Notes: generated by a model not told the origin, from the letters alone. Shown: positions 1 through 7,723, counted from the stretch's first letter. The stretch is 10,869 bases of DNA from CAZKUR01 sp964556005 (GCA_964556005.1 CAZKUR010000115.1:1-10869), one strand, 5' to 3'. Numbers and translations: made by a program.

Positions 1-76
1 CAACTTTCGGAGGCTTTTTAGGAACGGGAATTCTTATTTTCTTTTTTGTTTTCTTTGCCTTAGTTTTTTTAGTCAT
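1..76 (-). CDS. Partial hypothetical protein, Lys-rich N-terminus
   Basis: An ATG on the minus strand at 76 opens a frame that stays open to the left edge, giving about 25 residues. They begin MTKKTKAKKTKKK and continue into a Lys/Pro stretch, RIPVPKKPPKV. The composition suggests a nucleic-acid-binding or unstructured basic tail, but no family can be named from so little. No Shine-Dalgarno sequence is visible upstream. The frame lies downstream of pta on the same strand, beyond a likely terminator, so it is probably a separate transcription unit. It could be spurious; the strongly biased but sensible amino-acid composition is the main support. Confidence 0.4.
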   Translation of the reverse strand, partial: MTKKTKAKKTKKKIRIPVPKKPPKV

Positions 77-171
77 TTATTTTAATATCAAGATACTTAT
101 CTTTAATGAATTTTTAAATTTTAGAGATTCTTCGAAATCCTTTTCAACTTTCATTACATAATTCTTGCTAA

Positions 172-216
172 TAAATAAAAAGGCCGCATGCATTCAGATA
201 ATACTGCATCGACCTT
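172..216 (-). terminator. Likely intrinsic terminator downstream of pta
   Basis: Bases 180-192 (AAGGCCGCATGCA) pair with 205-216 (TGCATCGACCTT), with one mismatch, one bulged base and a 12-base loop. Read on the minus strand, the hairpin ends in CCTT and runs straight into TTTTTATTTATT (bases 170-181), the layout of a rho-independent terminator. It lies about 80 bases past the pta stop codon in the right orientation. The rest of the 77-294 intergenic stretch is AT-rich; the only other structure seen is a short AT-only palindrome at 231-246. Confidence 0.55.
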
Positions 217-294
217 GTAAAAAATAAATAAAATTAATGTTAATTTCTATTTTATGAAATGTACTAACGACAAATTAACACCTGAAAATTACTC

Positions 295-1438
295 TTAACT
301 CATCAGCACCGCAATAGCTGAGGTGTTAACAATATCATCAACGCTGCAGCCGCGGCTTAAATCAAAATATGGTTTTTTTAATCCTTGAATTACCGGACCG
401 ATAGCTTCCGCTTTACCGAGACGTTGTGCAATTTTATAACCAATATTTCCGGCGTTCAAATCTGGGAAGATTAATACGTTTGCTTTTCCTNNNNNNNNNN
501 ACAATATCATCAACGCTGCAGCCGCGGCTTAAATCGAAATATGGTTTTTTTAATCCTTGAATTACCGGACCGATAGCTTCGGCTTTTCCTAAACGCTGTG
601 CAATTTTGTACCCGATATTTCCCGCATTTAGATCCGGGAAGATTAATACATTTGCATTTCCTGCAACATCGCTCCCCGGAGCTTTTCTTTTCCCTATTGA
701 ATTGATAATGGCAGCATCGAATTGCAGTTCGCCGTCGACTTTTAAACCGGGAGCTTTTTCTTTAACAAGTTCGGTCGCCTGAATTACTTTATCGACTAAT
801 TCATGTTTAGCGCTTCCTTTAGTTGAAAAAGAAAGCATTGCAACATAAGGTTCTTCACCGGTTAATTTTTTATGATTATTGGCCGTTGAAATTGCGATGT
901 CGGCTAACTGCTGGTAATCCGGATTTGGAACAACAGCGCAATCTGCAAAGCTGTAAGTCTTCTCCGGGAAAATCATTAAGAAGAAACTCGAAACTATTGA
1001 AATACCTTCAGGCATTCCAATGCATTGAATTCCCGCTTTCATCACGTCGGCAGTCGATGCGGTAGAACCTGCAACACTTCCGTCTGCCAATCCTTCACGG
1101 ATCATCAATGCGGCGAAAAAGAGATCATGCTTAACGGTTTGAACGGCTTCTTCTTTTGTCATCCCTTTTTTCTTCCGCAGTCCAAAATAAATTTCAGCAA
1201 ATTTCTCGAAGAGTTCCGACTTTTCAGGATCTATAATTTTTATTCCGTATAAATTTAGGTTAAGTTTTTTTGAATCTTCAATTATTTTGTCTTCATTCCC
1301 GATTGTGATTACCGAAGCAATGTTAGATTTGACAATTTTTTCGGCTGCTCTAAGTGCTCTTTCATCATGCGATTCAGGAAGGATTATAGTTCTTTTCTTC
1401 TTTGAAGCATCTTTAATAATTTTATCCATTACTTTCAT
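295..1438 (-). CDS. pta: Phosphate acetyltransferase, split by an assembly gap
   Basis: Pta interconverts acetyl-CoA plus phosphate with acetyl phosphate plus CoA in the cytoplasm, normally together with acetate kinase, which is not in this window. The protein is the short PTA/PTB-domain form without the N-terminal regulatory domains. Visible family blocks are LPESHDERALRAAEKI near the N-terminus, GLADGSVAGSTASTADVMK, SFADCAVVPNPDYQQLADIA, and the C-terminal IFPDLNAGNIGYKIAQRLG followed by GPVIQGLKKPYFDLSRG. The start ATG at 1438 follows GGGGATCAAAT, a modest ribosome site; an alternative ATG lies three codons in. The sequence is interrupted by 10 Ns at 491-500, and the 162 bp on either side are alternative copies of one region. 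Removing one copy plus the gap (172 bp) leaves 972 bp, exactly 324 codons, so the real protein has 323 residues, the usual size. As written, the span is out of frame. Confidence 0.93.
329..490. repeat. Duplicated contig end, left copy (strain A)
   Basis: This 162-bp block matches 501-662 at a constant offset of 172 with 16 mismatches by my count, about 90% identity. Both copies encode the same pta segment, from the IFPDLNAGN region to VDDI. Only one residue differs (Lys versus Asn in G[K/N]ANV). This is the end of the left contig and carries the true pta C-terminus. Confidence 0.9.
491..500. other. Assembly gap, 10 Ns
   Basis: Ten Ns join two contigs inside pta. Because the flanks are homologous to each other, the true gap is negative: the contigs overlap and were not merged, since their ends differ at 16 positions. 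Confidence 0.97.
501..662. repeat. Duplicated contig end, right copy (strain B)
   Basis: Counterpart of 329-490, about 90% identical, encoding the same Pta segment with almost entirely synonymous changes. It continues seamlessly into the rest of pta on the right. It is the end of the right contig, not a real tandem repeat. Confidence 0.9.
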
Positions 1439-1479
1439 ATTTGATCCCCGAAATGGTTTATTCTAAAAAATTTATCTCA

Positions 1480-1513
1480 CAAAATTAGTAAAAAACATGC
1501 TGATTTGAGCAAT
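1480..1513 (-). promoter_or_regulatory. Candidate Bacteroidetes-type promoter of pta
   Basis: Read on the minus strand, bases 1487-1480 are TAATTTTG, a full match to the Bacteroidetes -7 box TAnnTTTG. ATTG at 1513-1510 lies 22 bases upstream as a partial -33 (TTTG) element. Transcription would start near 1473, giving a leader of about 35 bases before the pta ATG. The region 1439-1683 is a divergent intergenic stretch that must also drive the yggS-rluD run. On the plus strand I see only weak candidates: TATAAT at 1583-1588 without a -35 partner, and TAATTTCG at 1629-1636. Confidence 0.4.
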
Positions 1514-1683
1514 TAAGCCTAATTAAAAAAAATTTGCATTCAATCTTTGCAAATAAGTTTAATTAATACTTTATTTTAAGATTATAATTCAGTAACGTAT
1601 AAATTAAAAATCTGAAGGAATATAAGTCTAATTTCGTTGATTATTGATTCAAAATCTTATAAATTCACCATCTTGATTTAAAT

Positions 1684-2367
1684 ATGATATCCGAAAACAT
1701 CAAGCACGTTAAAAAAATTATTGAGCGCAAATGCGTGGATTGCAATAGAGACCCTTCGGAAGTTAAATTAATTGCAGTATCGAAAAATTTCGGCGTTGAT
1801 AAAATCGACGAAGCTTATTCCGAAGGTTTGAAAGAGTTTGGTGAGAATAGGGCGCAGGAACTGGATTTGAAATTCGAGAAATTAGGAAACAAAGTTATTT
1901 GGCATTTTATAGGTCACTTGCAAAAAAATAAAGTCAAGTCTGTTATAAAAACAGCAGACTTTATTCATTCGGTAGATTCTCTTCAACTCGCTGAAGAAGT
2001 GAATAAACGTGCCGGTAATATCAAGAAAATTCAGAAAATTCTTTTAGAAGTTAAAACTTCCAGAGAGCAAACTAAAGCCGGAATTGAAAGTGAAACTGAA
2101 GTTCTAAAAATAACTGAGTTCTGCAGTCAAGCTGAGAATCTTCAACTTTTAGGTTTGATGACCATTGCTCCTTTAACCGATGATGAAAAATTAATTCGGC
2201 AAAGTTTTTCTTATGTAAGGCTTTTACGCGATCAACTGAATGAGAGAGGTTTTGATAAAATAAATGAACTTTCAATGGGGATGACATCCGATTTTGAGAT
2301 TGCAATTGAAGAAGGCGCAACAATGCTGAGAATCGGCTCGGCAATTTTTGGAGAAAGAAATTATTAA
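1684..2367 (+). CDS. yggS: YggS/PLPBP-family PLP homeostasis protein
   Basis: This is a cytoplasmic PLP-binding protein of the YggS/PROSC (PLPBP) family. Members bind pyridoxal phosphate in a single-domain TIM-barrel fold related to alanine racemase and buffer free PLP, with no proven catalytic activity. The 227 residues match the usual length. The PLP lysine is K34 in KLIAVSKNF, followed by FGENRAQE (52-59), WHFIGHLQKNK (73-83), and the phosphate-binding end SMGMTSDFEIAIEEG (197-211) with LRIGSAIFG (215-223). It starts at an ATG with no clear Shine-Dalgarno sequence and is the first gene of the rightward run. The divIVA start lies 17 bases past its stop. In Gram-positive bacteria the orthologue ylmE sits in the same division-gene neighbourhood upstream of divIVA. 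Confidence 0.93.
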   Translation: MISENIKHVKKIIERKCVDCNRDPSEVKLIAVSKNFGVDKIDEAYSEGLKEFGENRAQELDLKFEKLGNKVIWHFIGHLQKNKVKSVIKTADFIHSVDSLQLAEEVNKRAGNIKKIQKILLEVKTSREQTKAGIESETEVLKITEFCSQAENLQLLGLMTIAPLTDDEKLIRQSFSYVRLLRDQLNERGFDKINELSMGMTSDFEIAIEEGATMLRIGSAIFGERNY

Positions 2368-2374
2368 AAAGATT

Positions 2375-2381
2375 GGAAGGA
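2375..2381 (+). promoter_or_regulatory. Ribosome binding site fixing the divIVA start
   Basis: GGAAGGA lies three bases before the ATG at 2385. It overlaps an in-frame TTG at 2373, which therefore cannot be the start that this site serves. Confidence 0.6.
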
Positions 2382-2384
2382 AAT

Positions 2385-2924
2385 ATGAGAATTTCCCCCA
2401 TTAGCATTAAAAAGCAGGAATTCAGCAAAGTATTTAGAGGATACGATGCTGAAGAAGTACATGCTTTCCTCGACAGGCTTTCGGATGAATTCGATAGCCT
2501 TTCCAAAGAAAATGAATTCTTCAAAATTCAGCTTGATGATGCAAATAAAAGCCTGGAAGAATTTAAAAGAATAGAAAAGAGCCTGCAGGGAACACTTCTT
2601 AAAGCCCAGGATTCCTCATCGAAAGCTATTGAATCTACGAGGAAGCAAACAAGCTTGATGATTAAAGAGGCGGAAATAAAAGCCGCTCAAATTATCGATA
2701 AAGCTAAAGAAGGTGCCAACTCTATGCGCGATGCGGTAATAAATTTAAGAGAAGAAAGGGACCTGATAATTTCGAGATTGAAAGCAATTATCAGTTCTCA
2801 ATCCCAACTTCTCGAATTTAAAGTGGAATTAGCAGGCCAGGAAGAACAAAGCGATGCTTCCCGTTCCGAAAAAAATGAAAAATTAGATTTAAATGTTGAT
2901 GATATAATAAAAAAACTTTTGTAA
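2385..2924 (+). CDS. divIVA: DivIVA-domain cell division/polarity protein
   Basis: DivIVA proteins are coiled-coil scaffolds that bind curved membrane at poles and septa and recruit partners. The 179-residue product has the N-terminal lipid-binding domain: ISPISIKKQEFSKVFRGYD aligns without gaps to Bacillus DivIVA, placing Phe17 and Arg18 (the membrane-contact residues there) and G19-Y20-D21 at identical numbers. EEVHAFLDRLSDEFD (23-37) leads into a coiled coil (about 38-75). A second coiled coil (about 85-145) contains IKEAEIKAAQIIDKAKEGA and QSQLLEF. A charged linker and a short C-terminal segment (DDIIKKLL) close the protein. The alignment supports ATG 2385 over the TTG 12 bases upstream. 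One base separates its stop from the phosphorylase start, so they are surely co-transcribed. Its division role in this organism is inferred; Bacteroidetes-like cells lack the Bacillus Min circuitry in any simple form. Confidence 0.9.
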   Translation: MRISPISIKKQEFSKVFRGYDAEEVHAFLDRLSDEFDSLSKENEFFKIQLDDANKSLEEFKRIEKSLQGTLLKAQDSSSKAIESTRKQTSLMIKEAEIKAAQIIDKAKEGANSMRDAVINLREERDLIISRLKAIISSQSQLLEFKVELAGQEEQSDASRSEKNEKLDLNVDDIIKKLL

Positions 2925-2925
2925 T

Positions 2926-3747
2926 ATGAGTGAACTTAAAAACAAAATACACGAAACCCTTGAGGTTATCAGGAAATATTCAAAAGATGAATATCCTGTA
3001 GGAATTATTCTCGGAACAGGACTGGGCGGATTAGTAAAAGAAATTAAAGTTGAGCATGAAATCGATTATGGTGAACTGCCTCACTTTCCGCTTTCGACAG
3101 TCGAATCGCACCACGGTAAATTAATTTTCGGTTCGATTAACGGTAAAAAAGTTATTGCAATGCAAGGCAGGTTTCATTACTATGAAGGCTATTCAATGCA
3201 GCAAATTACTTACCCGGTGCGTGTAATGAAATTTTTAGGCGTAAAAACTTTGTTGGTTTCAAATGCATGCGGCGGAATGAATCCTCTATTTAGAAAAGGG
3301 GATGTAATGTTGATGGCGGATCATATAAATTTATTAGGCGACAACCCGTTGATCGGCAGGAATGAAGATGAACTCGGTCCGCGTTTCCCGGATATGAGCG
3401 AACCTTACAGCCTGGAATTAATTAATATTGCCGAAGAAGTTGCACTTGAAAATAAAATAAAAATTCAAAAAGGTGTTTATATTGCTGTGCCCGGTCCGAA
3501 CCTTGAAACTAAAGCAGAATATAGATTCTTAAGAGCGACCGGTGCGGATGTAGTTGGCATGTCGACAATCCCTGAAAATATTGTTGCTAATCATATGGGA
3601 ATGAAAGTACTTGGGATAAGTATTATCACCGATGAATGTTTCCCGGAAGCTCTGAAACCCGTGAATGTTGAGGAAATCATTTCAGTTGCAACCAAAGCGG
3701 AACCGAAAATGACTTTAATAATGAAAGAAGTAATTAAGAGGCTGTAA
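2926..3747 (+). CDS. punA: Purine nucleoside phosphorylase (trimeric PNP/MTAP family)
   Basis: The enzyme cleaves purine (deoxy)nucleosides with phosphate to free base and (deoxy)ribose 1-phosphate for purine salvage. The 273 residues match the low-molecular-mass trimeric PNP family. Phosphate-binding elements are GTGLG (30-34), ESHHGK (60-65), QGRFHYYEG (80-88, with R82, H84, Y86) and SNACGG (112-117). The base site shows GPNLET (190-195, E194 matching human Glu201) and VGMSTIPE (210-217). Oddly, TDECF puts Asp236 where human PNP has Asn243, and Val248 falls where His257 sits; both resemble methylthioadenosine phosphorylase. Guanosine/inosine specificity should therefore not be assumed; 6-aminopurine or 5'-modified substrates are possible. 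The ATG lies one base after the divIVA stop, and the stop TAA overlaps the next ATG by one base. Confidence 0.9.
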   Translation: MSELKNKIHETLEVIRKYSKDEYPVGIILGTGLGGLVKEIKVEHEIDYGELPHFPLSTVESHHGKLIFGSINGKKVIAMQGRFHYYEGYSMQQITYPVRVMKFLGVKTLLVSNACGGMNPLFRKGDVMLMADHINLLGDNPLIGRNEDELGPRFPDMSEPYSLELINIAEEVALENKIKIQKGVYIAVPGPNLETKAEYRFLRATGADVVGMSTIPENIVANHMGMKVLGISIITDECFPEALKPVNVEEIISVATKAEPKMTLIMKEVIKRL

Positions 3748-4355
3748 TGGAAAAGAAATCTTTCAGCGGTTTTTTTATACCCTTTTTGTTAGGGGTATTT
3801 ATTTTCGCATCGAATTTTTTGAACACAAACCTGTTTCAATTCGGTTCGAATAATTTTGCAGTCTGGTTTGTTCTTTCTTTTTTGTGTTTTGCCTGCGGCT
3901 GGTTTATCGATAAAACATTGGGATGGCAGTTAGGCGGAAAAGTTTTATTTGCGCTTATCGTCGGTGTAACGATTTTCAGCTTATTGATGATATCCTTTTT
4001 TAAAGAATATTTTTCAGCAAGCGAACTGCTGACTGAAAATCTGATACTTTATAGTTTACGTAATATTATGCTCGGCACAATGGCTATTTTCGGCATGGCA
4101 GTTGTTGAAATATTCGCCTTGCAGAAAGAATTAAGCATTTTAGGAGAAAAATTAAATGTGTATAATGAAACTTCGAAAGATGCAAAAAAAGAAGGCGAAC
4201 TTGAATTAAAAGAAGCCAAACTGAAAGCTCAAAAAATTATTTTTGATGCTGAAGTAACTGCAAAGAATATTTTTCTTAAGAAGGACCGTATTGAAAAAGA
4301 ATTAAAGGAATTCATCCAGGTGGAAAAAGAATTAATAAAGAAGTACGAAGAGTGA
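3747..4355 (+). CDS. Unknown four-helix membrane protein with C-terminal coiled coil
   Basis: I do not recognise a named family. The 202 residues divide into a membrane part and a long charged part. Hydrophobic segments fall at about 8-28, 36-54, 64-85 and 105-125, with Lys residues at the N-terminus and after helix 4. This suggests that both ends are cytoplasmic. Residues 126-202 are almost entirely helix-forming, rich in Glu, Lys, Ala and Leu, and look like a coiled coil. KEAKLKAQKIIFDAEVTA (155-172) shares 9 of 18 positions with KEAEIKAAQIIDKAKEGA of the DivIVA two genes upstream; similar Ala-rich helices occur in F-type ATPase b subunits, so the match may be compositional. The gene starts inside the preceding stop codon (TAATG), so translation is probably coupled, and ileS follows after 43 bases. 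A role as membrane partner of DivIVA is an inference from position and coiled coil. Confidence 0.75.
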   Translation: MEKKSFSGFFIPFLLGVFIFASNFLNTNLFQFGSNNFAVWFVLSFLCFACGWFIDKTLGWQLGGKVLFALIVGVTIFSLLMISFFKEYFSASELLTENLILYSLRNIMLGTMAIFGMAVVEIFALQKELSILGEKLNVYNETSKDAKKEGELELKEAKLKAQKIIFDAEVTAKNIFLKKDRIEKELKEFIQVEKELIKKYEE

Positions 4356-4398
4356 CCTTTAATATTCAAATTAAAGAAAAGCAATTATATAAAGCAAA

Positions 4399-7300
4399 AT
4401 GTTCAAACAAAATTTAGATAAAATAAATTATCCCGAAGTTGAAGAAAGAATATTAAAGTTCTGGGAAGAGAATAATATATTTTCAAAGAGTATTTCTTCC
4501 CGTAGCGTTGATAAAGAATTTAATTTTTATGAAGGCCCGCCAACCGCAAACGGCAAACCGGGTATTCATCATGTTATGTCCAGAACTTTAAAAGACCTTG
4601 TCTGCAGGTACAAAACTTTAAAGGGCTACAGAGTCGAACGAAAAGGCGGCTGGGATACACACGGACTTCCGGTTGAAATTGAAGTTGAAAAAAGCCTCGG
4701 CATAAAGCACAAAAGCGAAGTAATCGAGTACGGTGTAGATAAATATAATAAAGCCTGCCGCGAATCGGTTTTCAAATATCTCGACCTCTGGGAAAAGATG
4801 ACACGACGAATGGGTTATTGGGTCGATTTGGATTCTGCGTACATCACTTTAAAAAATGAATACATCGAATCTGTTTGGTGGGCTTTAAAGACTTTGTTCG
4901 ATAAAGGCTTGATCTATAAAGATTACAAAATTGTTCCGCAAGATCCGAAATCCGAAACAGTGCTTTCTTCTCATGAATTAGCTCTTGGGTACAGAGAAAC
5001 AAAAGATCCGTCGGTTTATGTTCTCTTCAAAATAAAAAATCGAGAAGAATTTATTTTAGTTTGGACCACTACACCCTGGACATTAATTTCGAATGTTGCG
5101 TTGGCAGTCGGTGCCGATATCGATTATGTGAAGATAAAAACTGATGGGAAAATATTAATTCTTGCAAAAGAAAGATTGTCTGTTCTTACGGGTGAATATG
5201 AAATTTTAGAAGAGTTCAAAGGCGAAAAACTTGTGGGAATTGAGTATGAACAATTCCTAACTTACTGTAAAGTAAATAAAAAAGCCTTTTACGTTGTCCC
5301 CGGAGATTTTGTCAGCACCGAAGACGGTTCAGGCGTTGTTCATATTGCACCTGCATTTGGAGCCGACGATTATGAGCTTTCAAAAAAATATGATCTGCCG
5401 ATGCTCCAGCCTGTAACTAGAGCCGGAACATTCACTGAGGAGGTAACCGATTTCAATGGACAGTTTGTAAAAGATGCAGATGCAGGTATCATTCAAAAAT
5501 TAAGGCATGAAGCAAAGCTTTATAAGAAAGAGACAATAGTTCACTCATATCCTTTTAGCTGGCGGCATGAGGATGTCCCGGTAATTTATTATGCGAGAGA
5601 ATCCTGGTTTATAAGAACAACTTCTATTGCCGGAAGAATGGTTGAATTGAATAAAACTATAAACTGGCAGCCTCCGGAAGTCGGCAGCGGAAGGTTCGGA
5701 AATTGGCTTGAAGAAAATAAGGATTGGGCTCTTTCACGAGACAGGTTCTGGGCAACACCTCTTCCAATCTGGCTGAATGAAAACGGCGATATGTTTGCCG
5801 TTGGAAGCATTGCCGAACTCAAAGAAGGATTTATCGAGGAGAACGGCAAGAGAATTAAAGTATCCGAAGTTGAAAATCTCGATTTACATAAACCGTTTGT
5901 CGATCGAATTCTTTTCGAGAAGAACGGGAAAATCTTTAAAAGAACTCCCGAACTAATAGATGTCTGGTTTGATTCCGGATCAATGCCGTTTGCACAGTAT
6001 CATTATCCTTTTGAAAACAAAGAGTTGTTTGATAAAAAGCTTTTCCCCGCCGATTTTATCTGCGAGGGAATAGATCAAACAAGAGGATGGTTCTATACGC
6101 TTCATGCAATTGCAACAATGTTGTTCGATAATGTAGCGTTCAAAAATANNNNNNNNNNNNNNNNNNNNNNNNNNNNNNNNNNNNNNNNNNNNNNNNNNNN
6201 NNNNNNNNNNNNNNNNNNNNNNNNNNNNNNNNNNNNNNNNNNNNNNNNTATACGCTTCATGCAATTGCAACAATGTTGTTCGATAATGTAGCGTTCAAAA
6301 ATATAATCGTTAATGAATTGATCCTTGATAAAAACGGGCAGAAGATGTCCAAATCCAAAGGGAACACAGTCGACCCGTTTGGCCTGTTTGAAAAATACGG
6401 TGCGGATGTACTTCGCTGGTACCTGGTTACAAACAGTCCTCCGTGGCGTCCGACTTTGTTTGACGAGGAATCTTTAATCGAAGTGCAGAGAAAATTTTTC
6501 GGAACTTTGGTCAACACATATATGTTCTTCGTAATTTATGCGAATATTGATAATTTTAAATTCGAAGAAGATTTAATCCCATATAATGAAAGGCCGGAAA
6601 TCGACAGATGGATAATTTCAAAGCTAAACTCTTTGGTTTCCGAATACGATGATTATATGGAACATTACGATGTAACAAAAGCCGCAAGAGCTGTTTCCGA
6701 TTATACGATTGATCATTTGTCAAACTGGTATATTCGGAGATGCAGAAGAAGATTCTGGAAATCGGAAATGAATGGAAATAAACTTTCGGCATACCAAACA
6801 TTATATGAATGTTTAACAACTGTCTGTAAGTTAGTGTCGCCGTTTGCCCCGTTTGTTTCAGAAGAGATATACAAAAATCTAAATGACGTTACTAACAGGG
6901 AAAATTACGAATCAGTCCATCTTTCTTCTTTCCCTGAAGAAACCTATAGAGAAAAAAATCTTGAGGATAGGATGGAATTAGCCCAGCAAGTCGTATATTT
7001 GACAAGAGCGATGCGGGCAAAATCAAATCTGAAAATTCGTCAGCCGTTAAAAAAGATAATTGTAGTGGTTGATAAATCAAAGCGCGATGATCTTGCCGAG
7101 ATGAAAGATGTTATTCTTGAAGAAGTAAACATCAAAAATCTTGTAGTCTTAGAAGATGATTCTGAAATTGTTAACAAATCGGCAAAAGCAAATTATAAAT
7201 CGATCGGCCCGAAATTCGGGAAGAAAGTAAAAGATGTAGCCGGTGCGATTTTGAATTTCAGTTCAAAAGATATTGCGGAAATAGAAAAAGGAAAACCTAT

Positions 7301-7706
7301 ACTATTGAATTTGAACGGTGAAGAAATTAAAATTGTAAAAGATGACATAGAAATTATCAGCTCTGAAATCTCCGGCTGGATGGTGGAATCGAACGGAGGA
7401 GTTACCGTAGCTATCGATACGGAACTTGATGGTGAGCTTATAAATGAAGGCCTGGCAAGAGAATTTGTTAATAGAATTCAGAATATGAGAAAAGATGCAG
7501 GCTTCGAAATTACCGATAGGATTAAAATTAACTTCAAAGCAAGTAAAGAACTTTCCTTGGCAATAAACAATTTTAAAAAATATATCGCAAACGAAACATT
7601 GGCGGATTTGATATCAGAAAACGGAAATGTCCCCGGAGGTGCTACTCAAGATTGGAAAATCGGGGATTTTGATTGCTCCATACAAATCGTCAAAACAAAT
7701 TCGTAA
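4399..7706 (+). CDS. ileS: Isoleucyl-tRNA synthetase, type 2, split by an assembly gap
   Basis: IleRS charges tRNA-Ile with isoleucine and edits mischarged valine. The N-terminal Rossmann domain contains EGPPTANGKPGIHHV (45-59) and GGWDTHGLPVEIEVE. The CP1 editing domain shows WTTTPWTL (222-229) and DGSGVVHIAPAFGADDY (309-325). DVWFDSGS precedes the gap. KMSKS (597-601 after merging) lies at 6342-6356. The anticodon-binding domain follows, and the C-terminus fits type 2 (eukaryote-like) enzymes, with no cysteine zinc finger. The HIGH signature reads GIHH (4561-4572), the swapped form. A 100-N gap at 6149-6248 is flanked by identical 55-bp copies. Deleting the gap and one copy (155 bp) joins the two frames exactly and gives 1050 residues, normal for type 2, so the gene is intact in the organism. 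No good Shine-Dalgarno sequence precedes the ATG. Confidence 0.95.
6094..6148. repeat. Duplicated contig end, left copy in ileS
   Basis: These 55 bp are identical to 6249-6303, with the 100-N gap between. The perfect match and length of 55 point to a k-mer overlap between two contigs from a de Bruijn assembler, not a biological repeat. Confidence 0.92.
6149..6248. other. Assembly gap, 100 Ns
   Basis: A run of exactly 100 Ns, a conventional length for a gap of unknown size, inside ileS. No coding sequence is missing: overlap of the flanks restores an uninterrupted frame. Confidence 0.97.
6249..6303. repeat. Duplicated contig end, right copy in ileS
   Basis: Identical to 6094-6148. It begins the right contig and continues in the other reading frame to KMSKS and the ileS stop. 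The 155-base offset equals the gap plus one copy. Confidence 0.92.
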
Positions 7707-7708
7707 AG

Positions 7709-7714
7709 AAGGAG
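7709..7714 (+). promoter_or_regulatory. Strong ribosome binding site deciding the TraR/DksA start
   Basis: AAGGAG, nine bases before the ATG at 7724, is the best Shine-Dalgarno sequence in the window. It rules out the longer frame that would begin inside ileS. Confidence 0.75.
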
Positions 7715-7723
7715 ACAAGCAAA

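Noticed and set aside
231..246. AT-only palindrome (AAATTAA, 2 bases, TTAATTT) downstream of pta
   Set aside because: Purely A/T arms with no U-tract function or link to a promoter; likely chance.
329..662. Tandem duplication of part of pta
   Set aside because: As drawn, the gene is out of frame, a gap separates the copies, and merging gives a perfect normal-length enzyme. Strain variants at a contig join explain this better.
1583..1588. TATAAT as the yggS promoter
   Set aside because: No -35-like element lies at proper spacing, and such a hexamer is expected by chance in this AT-rich stretch.
2373..2384. TTG start giving DivIVA four extra residues
   Set aside because: The TTG overlaps the ribosome binding site, and the ATG at 2385 places Phe17/Arg18 exactly as in Bacillus DivIVA.
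2072..2524. 150-codon open frame on the minus strand across yggS and divIVA
   Set aside because: It opposes two well-supported genes, has low-complexity Ser/Leu/Phe content and no recognisable motif.
4356..4398. T-box or other leader regulating ileS
   Set aside because: Only 43 bases separate ileS from the preceding gene, too short for a T-box, and no terminator hairpin is visible.
7673..7723. Longer TraR/DksA start inside ileS
   Set aside because: A strong AAGGAG site nine bases before ATG 7724 and the overlap with ileS favour the shorter form.
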